Notes under the pieces: model-generated
What the model was told of the DNA's origin: nothing
Databases searched by the model: none
Seen by the model: only the letters and a program-made list of their open reading frames with translations
Program-made: the position numbers and the translations under genes
In this document: in pieces, positions 43,101-54,827 of the stretch
Numbering within the stretch: the stretch's first letter is position 1
How the letters are laid out: the number at the start of each line of letters is the position of its first letter
NCBI GenBank assembly: GCA_905250025.1
Contig: CAJNOJ010000049.1
Location: 310,001-374,000 of the forward strand
Length of the DNA: 64,000 bases
Direction of reading: 5' to 3'
Source of the DNA: Adineta ricciae
Taxonomy: Eukaryota; Rotifera; Eurotatoria; Adinetida; Adinetidae

Positions 43101-43716
43101 AGTTTTTGTTCTAGTAGAATTAATCTCATCAAAGGATTCTTCGAAACGATCGTCAGTAAATTGTAGTGGTGAAAACGATTCATTTTTAAATAAAAAATTC
43201 TCTATTGGTACGCACTAAAAATTCAAGAAAACGTGCAAAAACGAATGAAGCGAGGTGGAGAAATCACTCACATCATGAAAAGATGAGGTCGGAGTTGATA
43301 TCATCATCATCGTGGTCGAATATCTACCGTTTAAATTCTAAACTAGTGACTGTTATATGTCGAGAGTGGAAAAGAAGAAAAAGAATAGAACATGTGTTTC
43401 TGTACGTCCAGTAGAAATAAATCATATGCAAACACATGTCGAAAAAGGATATACGAGAGAATATCTGTGTGATGAATATGGACGTGGGTATTTAGCGACG
43501 AAATTCTCAAAAAACATGCTCTTTCATCTAGAAGAAGAATAACAAAACAAGTACTTTCGATTCGCAATGAACTGATTAACGAGAGCAAAGCATTTCGATT
43601 GTGTAGCATCTTTCTATTTAGACATGAAAAATGGAAAAACAAACAATGTTCAATACAAAATGTATGGAAAAATAAGAGAAAACTGTAACGAAAAAGAAAG
43701 TGTTCGCTGGCGAAGT

Positions 43717-44130
43717 TTAACGATTAACAGTTGGTGCCCCTGGAGAATATGAAAATGAATGAAGATAGAAGATTTTTCGTTGAAAATTCAAAGAATACGA
43801 ACATCCAGCTCGACGTGGTGACATGTATATATAGGGCGATCGATCGATCTTGGAAATGGATAACGATGGAACAGGAGATGAAGTTGATTTTGATGACGAA
43901 GAGTCTCTTTGCAAATAACAAAAGATCAGAATGATTTCTTTTTTCTGAAAGAAAACATACTTTGCTTGGTGTTTGAGTCGATCGTTCGTTTTAGTTTGTA
44001 ACCATTGTTTAGCTTCTCGATTGGTGACAATAATTTCCGGTGTATCATATGTTGGGTTATAATGTGAAATGTGTTGAGGTCGTTGAACAGCGCATAGAGA
44101 TCGGCTTAAACGAAATGCTAGAACAAACAT
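43717..44130 (-). CDS. Small hypothetical, possibly mitochondrial-targeted
   Basis: A 137-codon frame, ending TAA-type stop at 43717-43719. The N-terminus (MFVLAFRLSRSLCAVQRPQ) looks like an amphipathic targeting sequence; the rest has a Lys-rich stretch (EAKQWLQTKTNDRLKHQAK), then Ser-rich sequence and Tyr/Arg. A 54-bp in-frame intron (GTATGTTTTC..TTTGCAAAG) may be spliced out; because it is a multiple of three, the frame cannot decide. I recognise no family. Confidence 0.35.
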   Translation of the reverse strand: MFVLAFRLSRSLCAVQRPQHISHYNPTYDTPEIIVTNREAKQWLQTKTNDRLKHQAKYVFFQKKEIILIFCYLQRDSSSSKSTSSPVPSLSISKIDRSPYIYMSPRRAGCSYSLNFQRKIFYLHSFSYSPGAPTVNR

Positions 44131-44276
44131 TTGAAATTATCGAATGGAACAAAGAATGAAAAATATCACTTGTGAGGAAAGAAGGTCGACGACGAATATT
44201 ACCGGCTGTTCGACCGCCGATCCAACCCGGAGAAAGAGATATTGTCTTGAAAATCAAAAGAAATCGATGATGCGGA

Positions 44277-45258
44277 TCAGAAGAAGCTCGATATTACTTC
44301 ATTGACCGTTATAATCGATTGTTCATGAATCGGATTCAATGTTCGTTCGAGACAAGCTCGTGTTTGATCTAAATCCCAATTTCCATTGATAACATCAAGT
44401 AAAACGACTCGATTATATTGCCGAGTAAGTATTATTAACAAAGGATAACTATCAACATAAGTAAAATGGGATAAACATTCGAGAAGAATTTGTCGAGCAC
44501 TTCCACTTCGTTCCAAAAGTCTGCAAAAACTAGAATATACATAGTGACGAGAGATCTTTTTGACGAACCGTTGTTTATTCAACGAATAAGTGACATCCCA
44601 TGGCCAGAGAATGCATTTATACTTAATTAAGACATTTAGAACTGATGATGAACAAAGTATCTGCCGAGAGAATATTGTGGTAAATGAAGATTTATCATGA
44701 TTGAGGAACACAGCGAATGGACTATGCTAAAGACAAAGAAAACGATGAACTGATGTTGAGGAAAGTTCTTGTTACTGATTGATTGATCGCATTTTCAAGT
44801 GTTGATTTAAACCATATTGGCCATCGAGAAACATTTGCATGACGTTCTTGAAATACTCGTTCGAAATTTCGAATACCTTCCAATTCATTCAAACATTCAT
44901 TAGGAACTAAAGTTAATTAGACAAATTGGGAAGAACAGATTCACTTTTCTCATACTCAATGGTTGATCGATGCTTACAGGTGACTTTCTCTGTGTAGAAT
45001 CAAAGTTATCTAACACATAATTGATTGCTTCCTACAATGAGCATGTTTTCAATGAAATTACAACGGAAATTTAAAAAACGATAGATGTATTACCAAACAA
45101 TTCCATCGAAATTGTTCTAAGATTTTGATACATTCATCTGTATTAAATATGGCTGTACGAGACTAAATAAAAACTGCATATCGACAACAAAAACCAGCGA
45201 CTATGTGTACTTGAAATTGTATGAGTGTTTCATGTCGTTGATTCTTCAGCATGGTCAT
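44277..45258 (-). CDS. FAF1-like UBA-UAS protein lacking a UBX domain
   Basis: Five exons: 45211-45258, 45094-45162, 44956-45031, 44776-44906 and 44277-44726; 257 residues. The start carries a UBA-like helix set (TDECIKILEQFRWNCLEAINYVLDNF), as in FAF1/FAF2. Exon 5 is the UAS domain (thioredoxin-like): FAVFLNHDKSSFTTIFSRQILCS, then LIKYKCILWPWDV, and SYPLLIILTRQYNRVVLLDVING, closest to FAF1. FAF1 binds ubiquitin chains through UBA and p97 through UBX, and its UAS binds long-chain fatty acids. Here the protein ends right after the UAS (SSFF then TGA), with no coiled coil or UBX, less than half of the usual about 650 residues. Possibly a split or shortened gene. Confidence 0.75.
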
Positions 45259-45733
45259 CGATAGAATCGAAACACGTGATAATTCTTTAATCGATCGCAC
45301 TCGAGACGAAAAATTAACGCCCTCTATTCACTTATCCTTCACAAACACAATCAAATATATCAACCGATCAGCGGTGACAGACAATCATCTTATCTCGATA
45401 TCACTAAGTGAGCATTGTGATCAACAGAAGACATCAGATATAAATTGTTTAGTTTCGAAAAACTAAGATACCTCTTTATATTAATTTCAACTATTTCTCT
45501 TTGTTTGTTTTGTTCTTATACAACAAGAAATACAAACATGTTACGCACAAAAGTTAGCAAAAAAAAAGGAAAACAACGATAGTAGAAGAAAGTCAGGAAA
45601 AAAGACAACCGAAAACTAATCAATATTTTCGATTACACAAAAAAAAACACATGCAGATATCTGAGAGGGAGAGTAACAAAAAATACAGTTAACAGTTCTT
45701 CCTTGAGTGAAGTTAATTAAGATAAGAACGAGT

Positions 45734-48700
45734 TCATTCTGAATTGGATGTTGTTGCCTGCAAAGATGTTTCTGGCTGACAACCAGCAGGCGGAGCAGCA
45801 GTATCGACGATAACCGACGAATGCGAATGCGAGACAGAAACATCATGCCGTTGAAACACAGAACCCATCTTGTTCATATACTTCTTGATGTAAACTTCCG
45901 TTTTTAATCGTACACGATCGTTTAATACTGGCAACAATGGAATTCTTTCGTCTTTGGCCTTCTCAATTTCTTTATCTAACACTGCTAAGGTGAATTTTTT
46001 CACTAAGTATTTGATGTCATCTGTAGATGCTATACGTCCTTGTTTGCATGTTCGCTTTGTGTATGGTTTTAAGGTTGCATGAACGTGTTGAGAAATATTT
46101 TTACGTAGGAGATCACGATTGATTTTCGAGGATGATGATGCATTGTTATTGTTGGATTCGTTGATATCATCTTTAATCGTAGTTGATCCATTGATTGCAT
46201 TGGTATCTTCAGTGGGTATTTTCGAAACAGAGACAGATGTTTCTTCGTCGTGTTCCAATGATTTATTAACATCGTTAGTTTCCTCTTGTTTGATTGTTTT
46301 ATGTAGCATGTTTTCTGATGGGCCTTCAACGTCTGGTTTAGTAGCAGCTGCTGTGTCTGTTCTTGTTGTTGTTGTTGTTGTTACAGGTCGTTTTCGTTTG
46401 TTACTATTAGTAGAGCTGATATGATGATGTTTATGAGTACGAGCGTGACGATGCGGATGTTTCACTAATTTCATATTTGAATGCGATGACGAGGATGAAT
46501 GTTGATGATGATGAGGAATCGGAAGGGGTCGGCGTTGTTCAAGTATGTGTGCAGATGAGAGTGGACTTAAGTCAAGAAGAGGAGCAGACGTGTTTGCTGA
46601 AGTTGCAACAGATGGTGGTGTCCAACTAGTCGTATTGGTTTCTCGATTATAGAAATAAACAGACGAGTCAGTTGGACACATGGCAACGGACCAACCCGAA
46701 GGCAATTGTATGATATGTGAGAGTTCTGCTTCGTTCTCAGGTCGTGCTGGCGGAGGAGGGACAGGTTCATCCTTGTCGACCTGAAAGAAGGACATGGACG
46801 TGAAAATCGTTTAACAGAATAAATCATTGTATTTACTGAAGTGGCGGATGCTGAATTTTCCTGCGCACCAATCGAAGCCATATACGAACGAATATATTCA
46901 ATAGGAATCTGTGATAGATGTTGGTGAATCCAAGATGTCTGATCCATTTGATTTGGATATGCCTACAAACACAAATCAACAGCAAAAAAATAGATCATCC
47001 AAATTCTCTTGATCCTTCTTACTGATGACAATTCTGGTTGAGGTGGAGTGTGTGGTATCATCGATTCCGTATTGTCAGATGTTCGTTGTTTTTTATGCGG
47101 TGGTTCATTTTGTGATCCTAAATATTTTGAAATGAATAAACAGTTAAGTTTGTATCAAATCATCAATTGTACCTGGACTTTCGCCGTTGACTGCTGCCAT
47201 TCTTGCCTGGAAAAATTCAGATCACTGTATAAAAGTTAACTAAATCAAAAACTCTTTACTTTCTCTTCATCTTCATATTGTTGTTCAAATAATTTTCGTC
47301 GTTCATCTTTCGACAGTTGTTGTTCCTGTGTTCGTGGTGTTTCACGTACAGTATACGAACGTCGACTATACGACCGATCGTAAGGTTTTTGTTGACTGTA
47401 CGACGAACGTGTTGTAAAACTTAATCGCGAAGATGGCTCTTCGTGACGATGCTTCGAACTGTAATGATGATGATGGTGATGACGGTGATGGTGATGGTCA
47501 GAATCTGCTTCCGGTTCTTTTCGTTTTGGGATAATAAAACGTTCTTTGAGTGAAGTCCACGTTGAATAAATATGACAAAGTTTGGCAACTATTGGATTCT
47601 CCAGATGATCAAGCATGGAGTTCATCAAAGAGTGAATTTGTTCTTCATCTGTCATCGAATTCATCTGATCATTAGGTTTCGATGGTAATTGTAACTTTTT
47701 AGCCACTAAATCAAACAAACCATTTTTAATCACAGTTGTTCGATCTTTGATGGGTAAAACTAGATGAATGAAATCTAATAATTGATATTTAAATTCGTCC
47801 GAATAGTGTTGTTGCTCATCTTCATCAGCATTTTCAAGTAAAATATCTTTCATCCACGAACATAACACATGTAAACCATTGCATTCGAGAAATAATCGTG
47901 GTAATTCCAGATGTTTCTGTGAGCTTGATTTGATTAAGTTCAATTCAATTGTTCGAACATTTTCACCATCTGTTCGAGACATTATTTGAATTAATTGACG
48001 AATTTCTTCGATAGTCTTCGGTACAACATATTCGTTCGTATGTTCATCGAGTAAATAGTCGAGTAATTCATCATCATCCAACGGTTGACGGCGATTTTGT
48101 CGTTTAGTTGAATTATTATTGTTTGGTTTAATACTAATCGTTCCACGACATGTCGGTGCGCCACAATAGCATTTCTCATTCGCTAGATCAGCCGCATTTG
48201 ATGATTCAAAACGATAATCAATTGTAATTTCTTCGTTGACGTCCAAATCACGCTTCGCAAATATTCCCATTCGATATTCACCATTGACAAGCCATTTTTC
48301 AGCAACACAATTCGGTTCACAAGAATGATTGATAAATCTCGCCCAATTGCCCTTCATTGTTGAATCAATTACTGTTCCATGGATTAATGACATGACGTAT
48401 TGATGAATATTTCCGTCGCGTTTGTATTTCTTGTTTCGTCGAGCTAATTCATCCATGTCGATAACTTCACCGACATATTCGGCAAGAAAACGACCTTTAC
48501 GAATTGTGGAAGTTGTTCGTAAGCCATGGCCTTTCATTTCAGTTTTAAACAGCGCTAACTTGTGTGCAGCATACGAATGTCGCTGAAATCGACGATTGGA
48601 ACACCATTGTCCGCATGGACATAGTGGACCACATTCGATTAATAGCATGCGATTAAGACAATCCGAACCGCAAGCTTTAATACCACGGGAACGATCATAT

Positions 48701-50533
48701 TCACTTGTGGTACATTCGCATTCCATCACTTCACGATTATGACGCTTCTGTTGACGACGTGATGCGGGTAAACAATTGATGTTTTCACTGATTTGAGTGT
48801 AATTTAATGGTGTATCGACGGGTATGTTTGTATTTATAACTGGTTCGGATGATGTGGTCGAAGTGACATCGGAAAAACGAGATACTCGAGGTGGTCTGCT
48901 CGATGGTGGGCGGACTAAAATTTTAGGATAAACGAAAAGAGTTGAATTGAAATATTCTTCCTTACCGATTGTTGAAGAATCGTTGGACTGAGAAATTTTA
49001 CCCGATCCCACATCATCAAGTGTTGATGATGAAACTGGCTGAATTTCATTGAATACTGTACGAGGTATTGCTGCTACATCTGTTGTTATTTCTTTTAAGC
49101 AGCGTTGTTGAAGTGGTAAGTTGAGAGGTGGCGGTGGCGCAGAAAATCCAGTGAATCTTTCCGGATAGAATACATTGGGTTCTGGAAGCGATGCTATGGG
49201 CATATCCAATGTCGTACTATTTGGTGGTATGGGTAAGTAATGTGTTGTGGGTGCCGATGAAGAAGGTAAAGCAGGATTCTTTTGCGTAGAAACGGCTTCA
49301 ATTGATTCCGATGCTTTTAGAAATAGTTTTTCTAATGTCGGCGAACGACGATTTTTTTTCTCATGATAATAATGATTAGTTCGTGAAGACGAACGGGATG
49401 TTGAGGAAGATGATCGAGAAATTGATGTATATGACGATGAACTACTTGATGAAGATGATGATGTTCGACTCCGAGTTCGACGGCGAGGTGAAAATGATAT
49501 CGATGACGATGTTGAAGAAAAATATCTTGTACGACGGTGACGAGAACTCGATCGACGACGCTGACGTGAGTTCGATCGACGCCGCTGATAATGATGACGA
49601 CGATATCTGGGTGATGGTGATCGATAGTGATGATGATGGTGGTAATGTACATAATGAGTATTTGAATGGTATGGACTTCGATGACGATGATTATGATCAC
49701 TTCGTCGATCATATCGAGCTGAAGAATCATGCTGATAACGATCTGAAGATCGCCGTCGTCTTCGTTCTCGATGATCGCTATGTGTAGATGGAATAGATGA
49801 TCCCCGGCTTGATTTTTTATCTGGATTTATTGTTGCATGGTCTAAACTTCAGTTTAAAAAATGAGATATTGTAATGAAAGTATCGTTACTTGAAATGGAA
49901 TCTTTTTCTTGATTTGTTTTTGTCTTATTGAGTGAACTATCATGTGAGCTAGATGGCTCAATGGTTTTTCGATCGATCTTTCTTTCATGAGATCTCGACC
50001 GATGTCGTGATGATGTTGCTTTTGTTGATTTCGATTTGTCTCGTTTGACCGATGAGGAAGGTTTTTCTGATTCAGAAGATTTGACTATGGTCTCATCATT
50101 TTTCTAAAGACCAAATTGAAAAAAAAACACTTTTGACTATGCCGAGATTCCTACTCGTGTTTTGTCATTCGTCGTGTCTGAACTACGTTTTCTACTGTAA
50201 CGATTCGAAGGTGATGTGGAATTTGTTGATTTAGTAGCGGACATCGAGTCTGTTATTTCTCGATTGGATTTTGCTGTTGTAGAACATCGGTTGTCTGTCT
50301 ACATAAAGAAGCAGAATGAATTGTAAATAACTTAGCGATTTAAAAATTTACCTTAGGCGATGGGTGTGTTTTCGTTTCTAATCGTTCCGTTGTTGTGTGA
50401 TGAGATTGGGATGGAGATGGAGAAAGTGTTATAGATAAATCAGGTTGATGATGTGATGAAGAATTCGGTTCGAATTCGAGTGACGATCGTGTGGAGATAA
50501 TGTCGATTTCTTCAAAGATGGTAATTTCTCTTT
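45734..50533 (-). CDS. SETD2: SETD2-like histone H3K36 methyltransferase
   Basis: Exons (minus): 50352-50533, 50155-50298, 49890-50103, 48966-49841, 47260-48914, 47173-47206, 47023-47117, 46837-46962 and 45734-46780, about 1456 residues; the 5' start is not resolved (candidate leader exon within 50600-50820). Domain order matches SETD2: Ser/Arg/His-rich leader (RRRSRSR-like stretches), AWS Cys cluster (CECTTSEYDRSRGIKACGSDC), SET (ARFINHSCEPNC; then EITIDYRF), post-SET (KCYCGAPTCRGTI), a helical middle region, WW (LPSGWSV..YFYNRETNTTSW) and a C-terminal SRI-like domain (YLVKKFTLAVL..YIKKYM). SETD2 rides RNA polymerase II and trimethylates H3K36. The WW-SRI end is retained although it is often lost in small homologues. 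Confidence 0.88.
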
Positions 50534-52301
50534 CTAAAAGAAAAACCAATCCAAATCAGGAATATATTTGTTATATCTTTAGTTGTAAGTGAAAAGACGC
50601 GTGTAGTCGTGAGGTCAGTTAAAATATAACTAACTTTTACTATTATTTCACTTTGTGTGGGATAATAATAAAAGACCGAAGTAGAGCCGAATACCGAAGC
50701 TTTTTGATTTTGACCGGCCGCCAATGAATCATATTGTTCAGTCGACCAATCAGCGCTTCTTCGGCCGCTTTCGGGTGGTGGCGATAGGATACATTCACTC
50801 GACAGTTGTAAGAATAAGTGAACCAAATTTATTTATTTAACGTCAGCAGCCAAACTCGAATCCATAGTTCATAGTTTGTTTATTTTATCTATATATGATA
50901 TATAACATATATCTCGCTAGATGGCGTTCTAAATCGCGTTAATTTATATAGACTTATGATTTTTTTCTTATATCTTCTACTACAGTATTCAAGCGTGCAA
51001 ATGTTAGCATCTGAAAAACTATATATATATATATATATATATACGTAAAATTTTGAAATTATGTAAAGTAGTCTTTTGTTTCGGTTTGTCACAATCAATC
51101 GTTCGAGATACATAGATTTATCATGCTTAAGATAAGAGCTTAAATTATTTCTTGGCTATTTCAAAGTTTGCTCATTATTATATACCTGATGAAAATAGAT
51201 GACTTATATTTCCTTATATCCTACTCATTGAATGATATTTGAGAGTGTATATTAAAAGAACACAGATCGGTACTGTCTAATACACGAATGAAAAACATTT
51301 CTTTTGAATTATATATTTGTTTTTCTTCTTATCATTTGCCATGATGACATCCTGAGCTTTTTAATATCATTGCGAATATAACAGTCATTTCAAATATAAA
51401 AAATTTATCCGTTTCGTCAATACTTTAATAACTTTATAATCATACGTACATATTAACGATAACCACGTTTTACTACTTTTCAGATAGAATAGTCAACGTT
51501 AAAGAAAAGATCTAACTAAAAACTAATATTTTCTGTCTCATAAAAATTAACGCGATTATCTTTCAGATAATATTCAATTTATCAAATCTTGAGGGTGAGG
51601 AATACTATATAGCTTTGTAAACTACCAAGTACAATAGAACCGCTGATACCGAACAACCTATTAAACTGAACGCTCTCCGCAGTCCTCCCGATTCTGAATG
51701 TGAACAAAATAAAGGGTGTCATTGTAATTTGAATTAGCGCGATGCATTCTATTTCCTACTTTTATGCTTGAAATGTTGTCTATATATAACACAATTAAAT
51801 CACATGTACGTCTCACACGTTTATGTGTTAAATATAAATTATTACATGTCACAAATTGCCATGAAGTTTTTTTTGGAGAAAAGCAGAATTTTTGTTAAAA
51901 AGAAAAAAAGATAAGGTTTGGAAAATGGACATGCGATTACGAGCAGACTAATTAACAACATAAAACTGCACTCGAAACATACGGGATGTAATGCAGTTTA
52001 TCGATGTGACAAGACACATATCAATCAAGTACGATATAATGACGACAAAGAAGCCGAGCATTGTCACCCGATTCTCTTATCAATAAAAGGAAAAAATATA
52101 GTATAGACCAGGTGCGCGAATGATTACTGCATTACATCTTTTCTTTGTACGATCAAAAGATATTAAACATCTTCAAGTCAGATGAATTGATATTGACAAC
52201 GAGCCAATTACAGACATAATTAGACAAAAAACCGTCGCATGTCTATAACAATCTAATTAGAATAATCGAGTGACACTTTTAGTTTTCGATTAGAACGAAC
52301 T
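50534..52301. other. Gene-poor 1.7 kb between SETD2 and let-7
   Basis: The left part (50640-50820) may hold the first SETD2 exon. An (AT)n microsatellite lies at 51020-51043. No convincing open frame is present; several frames (50889-51113, 51661-51852, 51918-52106) are short and without resemblance. The right part could be the primary transcript or promoter of the let-7 hairpin. Confidence 0.4.
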
Positions 52302-52376
52302 CTGGTCTGAGGTAGTAGGTTTGTTAGTTTGATCTATGTTGAAACTAACTAATCAACCTAGATTACCTCATACAAT
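52302..52376 (+). ncRNA. let-7: let-7 microRNA precursor
   Basis: The 5' arm at 52308-52329 starts UGAGGUAGUAGGUU, an exact match to the let-7 seed region and first 14 bases, and continues UGUUAGUU where classic let-7 has GUAUAGUU. The 3' arm (52342-52370) reads AACTAACTAATCAACC, then TACCTCA, so the stem pairs TGAGGTA/TACCTCA, AGGTT/AACCT and TTAGTTT/AAACTAA, with an apical loop around GATCTATGTTG and bulges on the 3' side. This is the expected let-7 hairpin. let-7 times development and is found in most bilaterians. miR-100/miR-125, its usual cluster partners, were not seen within 1 kb. Confidence 0.92.
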
Positions 52377-52606
52377 GAGTTTGATATATGAGAAACATTC
52401 TTACCAGTAAGTAAGATAAGATGGTAATTGTCGTTCAAATCTTTAACACAAACTTTTCACATATTTGTTTTCAATTAGAAACTAATTCAACATTGATCCA
52501 CTAATGATTTCTTGACTTTTTCTCCCACAGTAACGTAAATAAATATCGATAGGCAATCCATAACAGCAAATTTCATTTCTTCTCTATACACTGAAAACTT
52601 AACATT

Positions 52607-52991
52607 ATGGATTCATCGAGCGATTCAGCAGCACTGTTAAAAGCTACTGGTATCATTGGTATATCATTCGTTGCTTGTTGTTTATTACTCTGTTGCACCG
52701 GATACATAATCGCAAAGAAAAAAAACAAACAAAACCAAATTCATCGTACAAGTCTCCATCATCATCATCATTTCCCAACACCGTCGCCGGTTTTCTCAAT
52801 TGACGTACCCACTCCTGATATTCCTGAATCGTCACCTGATTATCATTTTGATTCACCACCACCAGCATATGAAGTCAAACAAGATTCATTACCAGGTAAA
52901 ATATTTCTCATCGAAACATGCAATATATTCGTGCTTTCTAATAGTCGCAGAAAATGATTCTACCGTTCGAACATCTCTTGATCCAACTTGA
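52607..52991 (+). CDS. Small single-pass membrane protein with PPxY motif
   Basis: Two exons, 52607-52895 and 52945-52991, 111 residues. Residues about 12-36 are one hydrophobic helix rich in Cys (ISFVACCLLLCCTGY), followed by a basic stop-transfer patch (KKKNKQNQ), so the C-terminus should be cytosolic. The tail has a run of His, then Pro/Ser/Asp-rich sequence and PPPAYEV, a PPxY ligand for WW domains of Nedd4-type ligases. The layout recalls small Commissureless/WBP1/VOPP1-like adaptors, but no family can be named. It begins about 230 bp after the let-7 hairpin on the same strand. Confidence 0.6.
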
Positions 52992-53404
52992 AAGACACAT
53001 GCTTTCTACATCATAAACTCATTCATATATTTATAATCCTCTAATTTTTTATTTGTTTGTTTTTGAAATAAGCAATGATTAATGAATAAATAGTGCATCA
53101 GCCATGGATGATCGCTCTGACAAAGCAACAAGAGTACAACAAGAAAGATGCAGAGAGAACCTGCTCTCCAAAAGGAAACAACATACCAAAAAAACTAACA
53201 AAAACAAAAATCAAAAGTCGCTGTACAGCATATTCAAATCACAGAGCAAAACACAAAGAAACAAATCAGCTTAGCACTCAGAAGAAAAAACACAAAGCAA
53301 AGCAAAGCAAAGCAAAAGTATACATACAACAATTATTCAGAAATGTGAAAATACGGAAAAAAAGAAAACAAACAAAACAAGCTCTGACTATTTCTACATA
53401 CTGT

Positions 53405-54289
53405 TTAGGAAAATGAACGACCACAATGAGGACATTGTTTACAACATTTCTTCTCATTACTGACAATTCGTTCGGTGACTGTTGACTGCCATTGGATTGT
53501 TTTGGTATTTTCGTTGTCACTTACTCGTTCGATACGTGGTGGCGGAAGTAGTGGTGGGAAAAGCATTGACAATGGACTCGATGATAATGGCGGAGAAGTA
53601 TTGACCCATCCGTTGGGTTGTGGTTCAGGTGACAAACGCCATGTATTCGAGGAAGGCGGAGTCAATGGCATCCATGTTGGCGCGTCCGGTGACAAAGACG
53701 AAGATGTCGTCAATAACGGCAATGGGCGATTTGTCGAAAGAGCTAAATGAAGAATCAAATAAATAAATAAAAGAAAAAAAAAAGAAAGAATGTTGTTTTT
53801 ACAACTGGATAACTGACATCGAAAAGCGGCTCGAGCAGGTGTTTGCGGTGGTGTGGTTGAAATCGATGATGTTGGATGATTTTTGGCGACAGCCAAAGAG
53901 ACCTTTTCGAAGCGAAATATAAAAGAAATTTGGAAAAGATATCCGATTAACATACCGTAATTTTTCGTCCGTCAGCTATAGTACCATTTTTGACTTGCAT
54001 GGCCCGTTCACCATCACGTCGTCGAAGAAATGTCAAAAATCCAAAACCTTTCGATCCTTGTGCATTTGAAACAACTTCCACATCATCAACGGGACCAAAA
54101 ATCTATCAAATAAATCGAAATTCAATCGAAATAACCTATTTCGTTTTCACTCACATCAAATTGTTCTCGTAAATGTTTATCCGACCAACTAAATGGAATG
54201 TTTCCCACATGGATACGTAATGAACCATCATCCACCAGTGATATTTGACGAGATACTATTACATGATTACTATTATCCTCATTAGACAT
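53405..54289 (-). CDS. RBFOX-like RRM protein
   Basis: Four exons: 54155-54289, 53956-54102, 53818-53902 and 53405-53742; 234 residues. The single RRM (about residues 20-95) has RNP2 as RIHVGNI and RNP1 as KGFGFLTF; the phrase FGPVDDVEVVSNAQGSKGFGF resembles the RBFOX family (Fox-1) and its GSKGFGFVTF. RBFOX binds UGCAUG to control splicing; the Phe residues of RNP1 are kept, but I cannot confirm specificity. The Pro/Ser-rich tail lacks the RBFOX C-terminal domain and ends CCKQCPHCGRSFS, a CxxC-CxxC-like Cys patch. The frame opens with MSNEDN; no upstream exon is needed. Confidence 0.72.
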
Positions 54290-54827
54290 AATTGAACCTT
54301 GATTGAATTGATGAAAGAACTAAATATGCATAATGACAGAAAAAAAAACCGGGTATTTTTCTTAATCGTCTTTGCAAAGCTACCTGCATGATTGCTTGAT
54401 GAATGTTCAAAGATAACGATGATGATAGTTTTAGTGACGGACTAGATAATCTGAAAAAGACATAACGAAATATCGGAATTTCTTCCAGATATGAAAACCG
54501 GTCGATGTCTGCACTTTGCATATTTCGTCACAGACTCGACTAATATAAACGAACAAGTTGTTCGGACATTTAAAATCGTTCTCTTCCCTTTCTTTTCTCT
54601 TTTTCTTCGGTCTCCATGTGAATAGATACACACCGAGACATACGCGCATAAAACGCACATGTTCGCGACTATGTCGTTATACTTTTGTATGAGAGAATCG
54701 ACAAGTTACTACACAAATGTTGTCTACTTGAATTGCCCATCCAGGCCTTCGTTTTGTCTTGTTCTCATGACGAATCGTTATTGTCGATTGGTAGGAACTG
54801 ATCTTTTACATTTTAGATCGGTAGATC

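Noticed and set aside
49383-49787. 134-codon Asp/Met-rich plus-strand frame
   Set aside because: Antisense of the Arg/Ser/His-rich SETD2 leader, whose frame continues through splice junctions.
51918-52106. Open frames upstream of let-7
   Set aside because: Short, AT-rich-DNA composition, no splice context; more likely primary transcript or intergenic.
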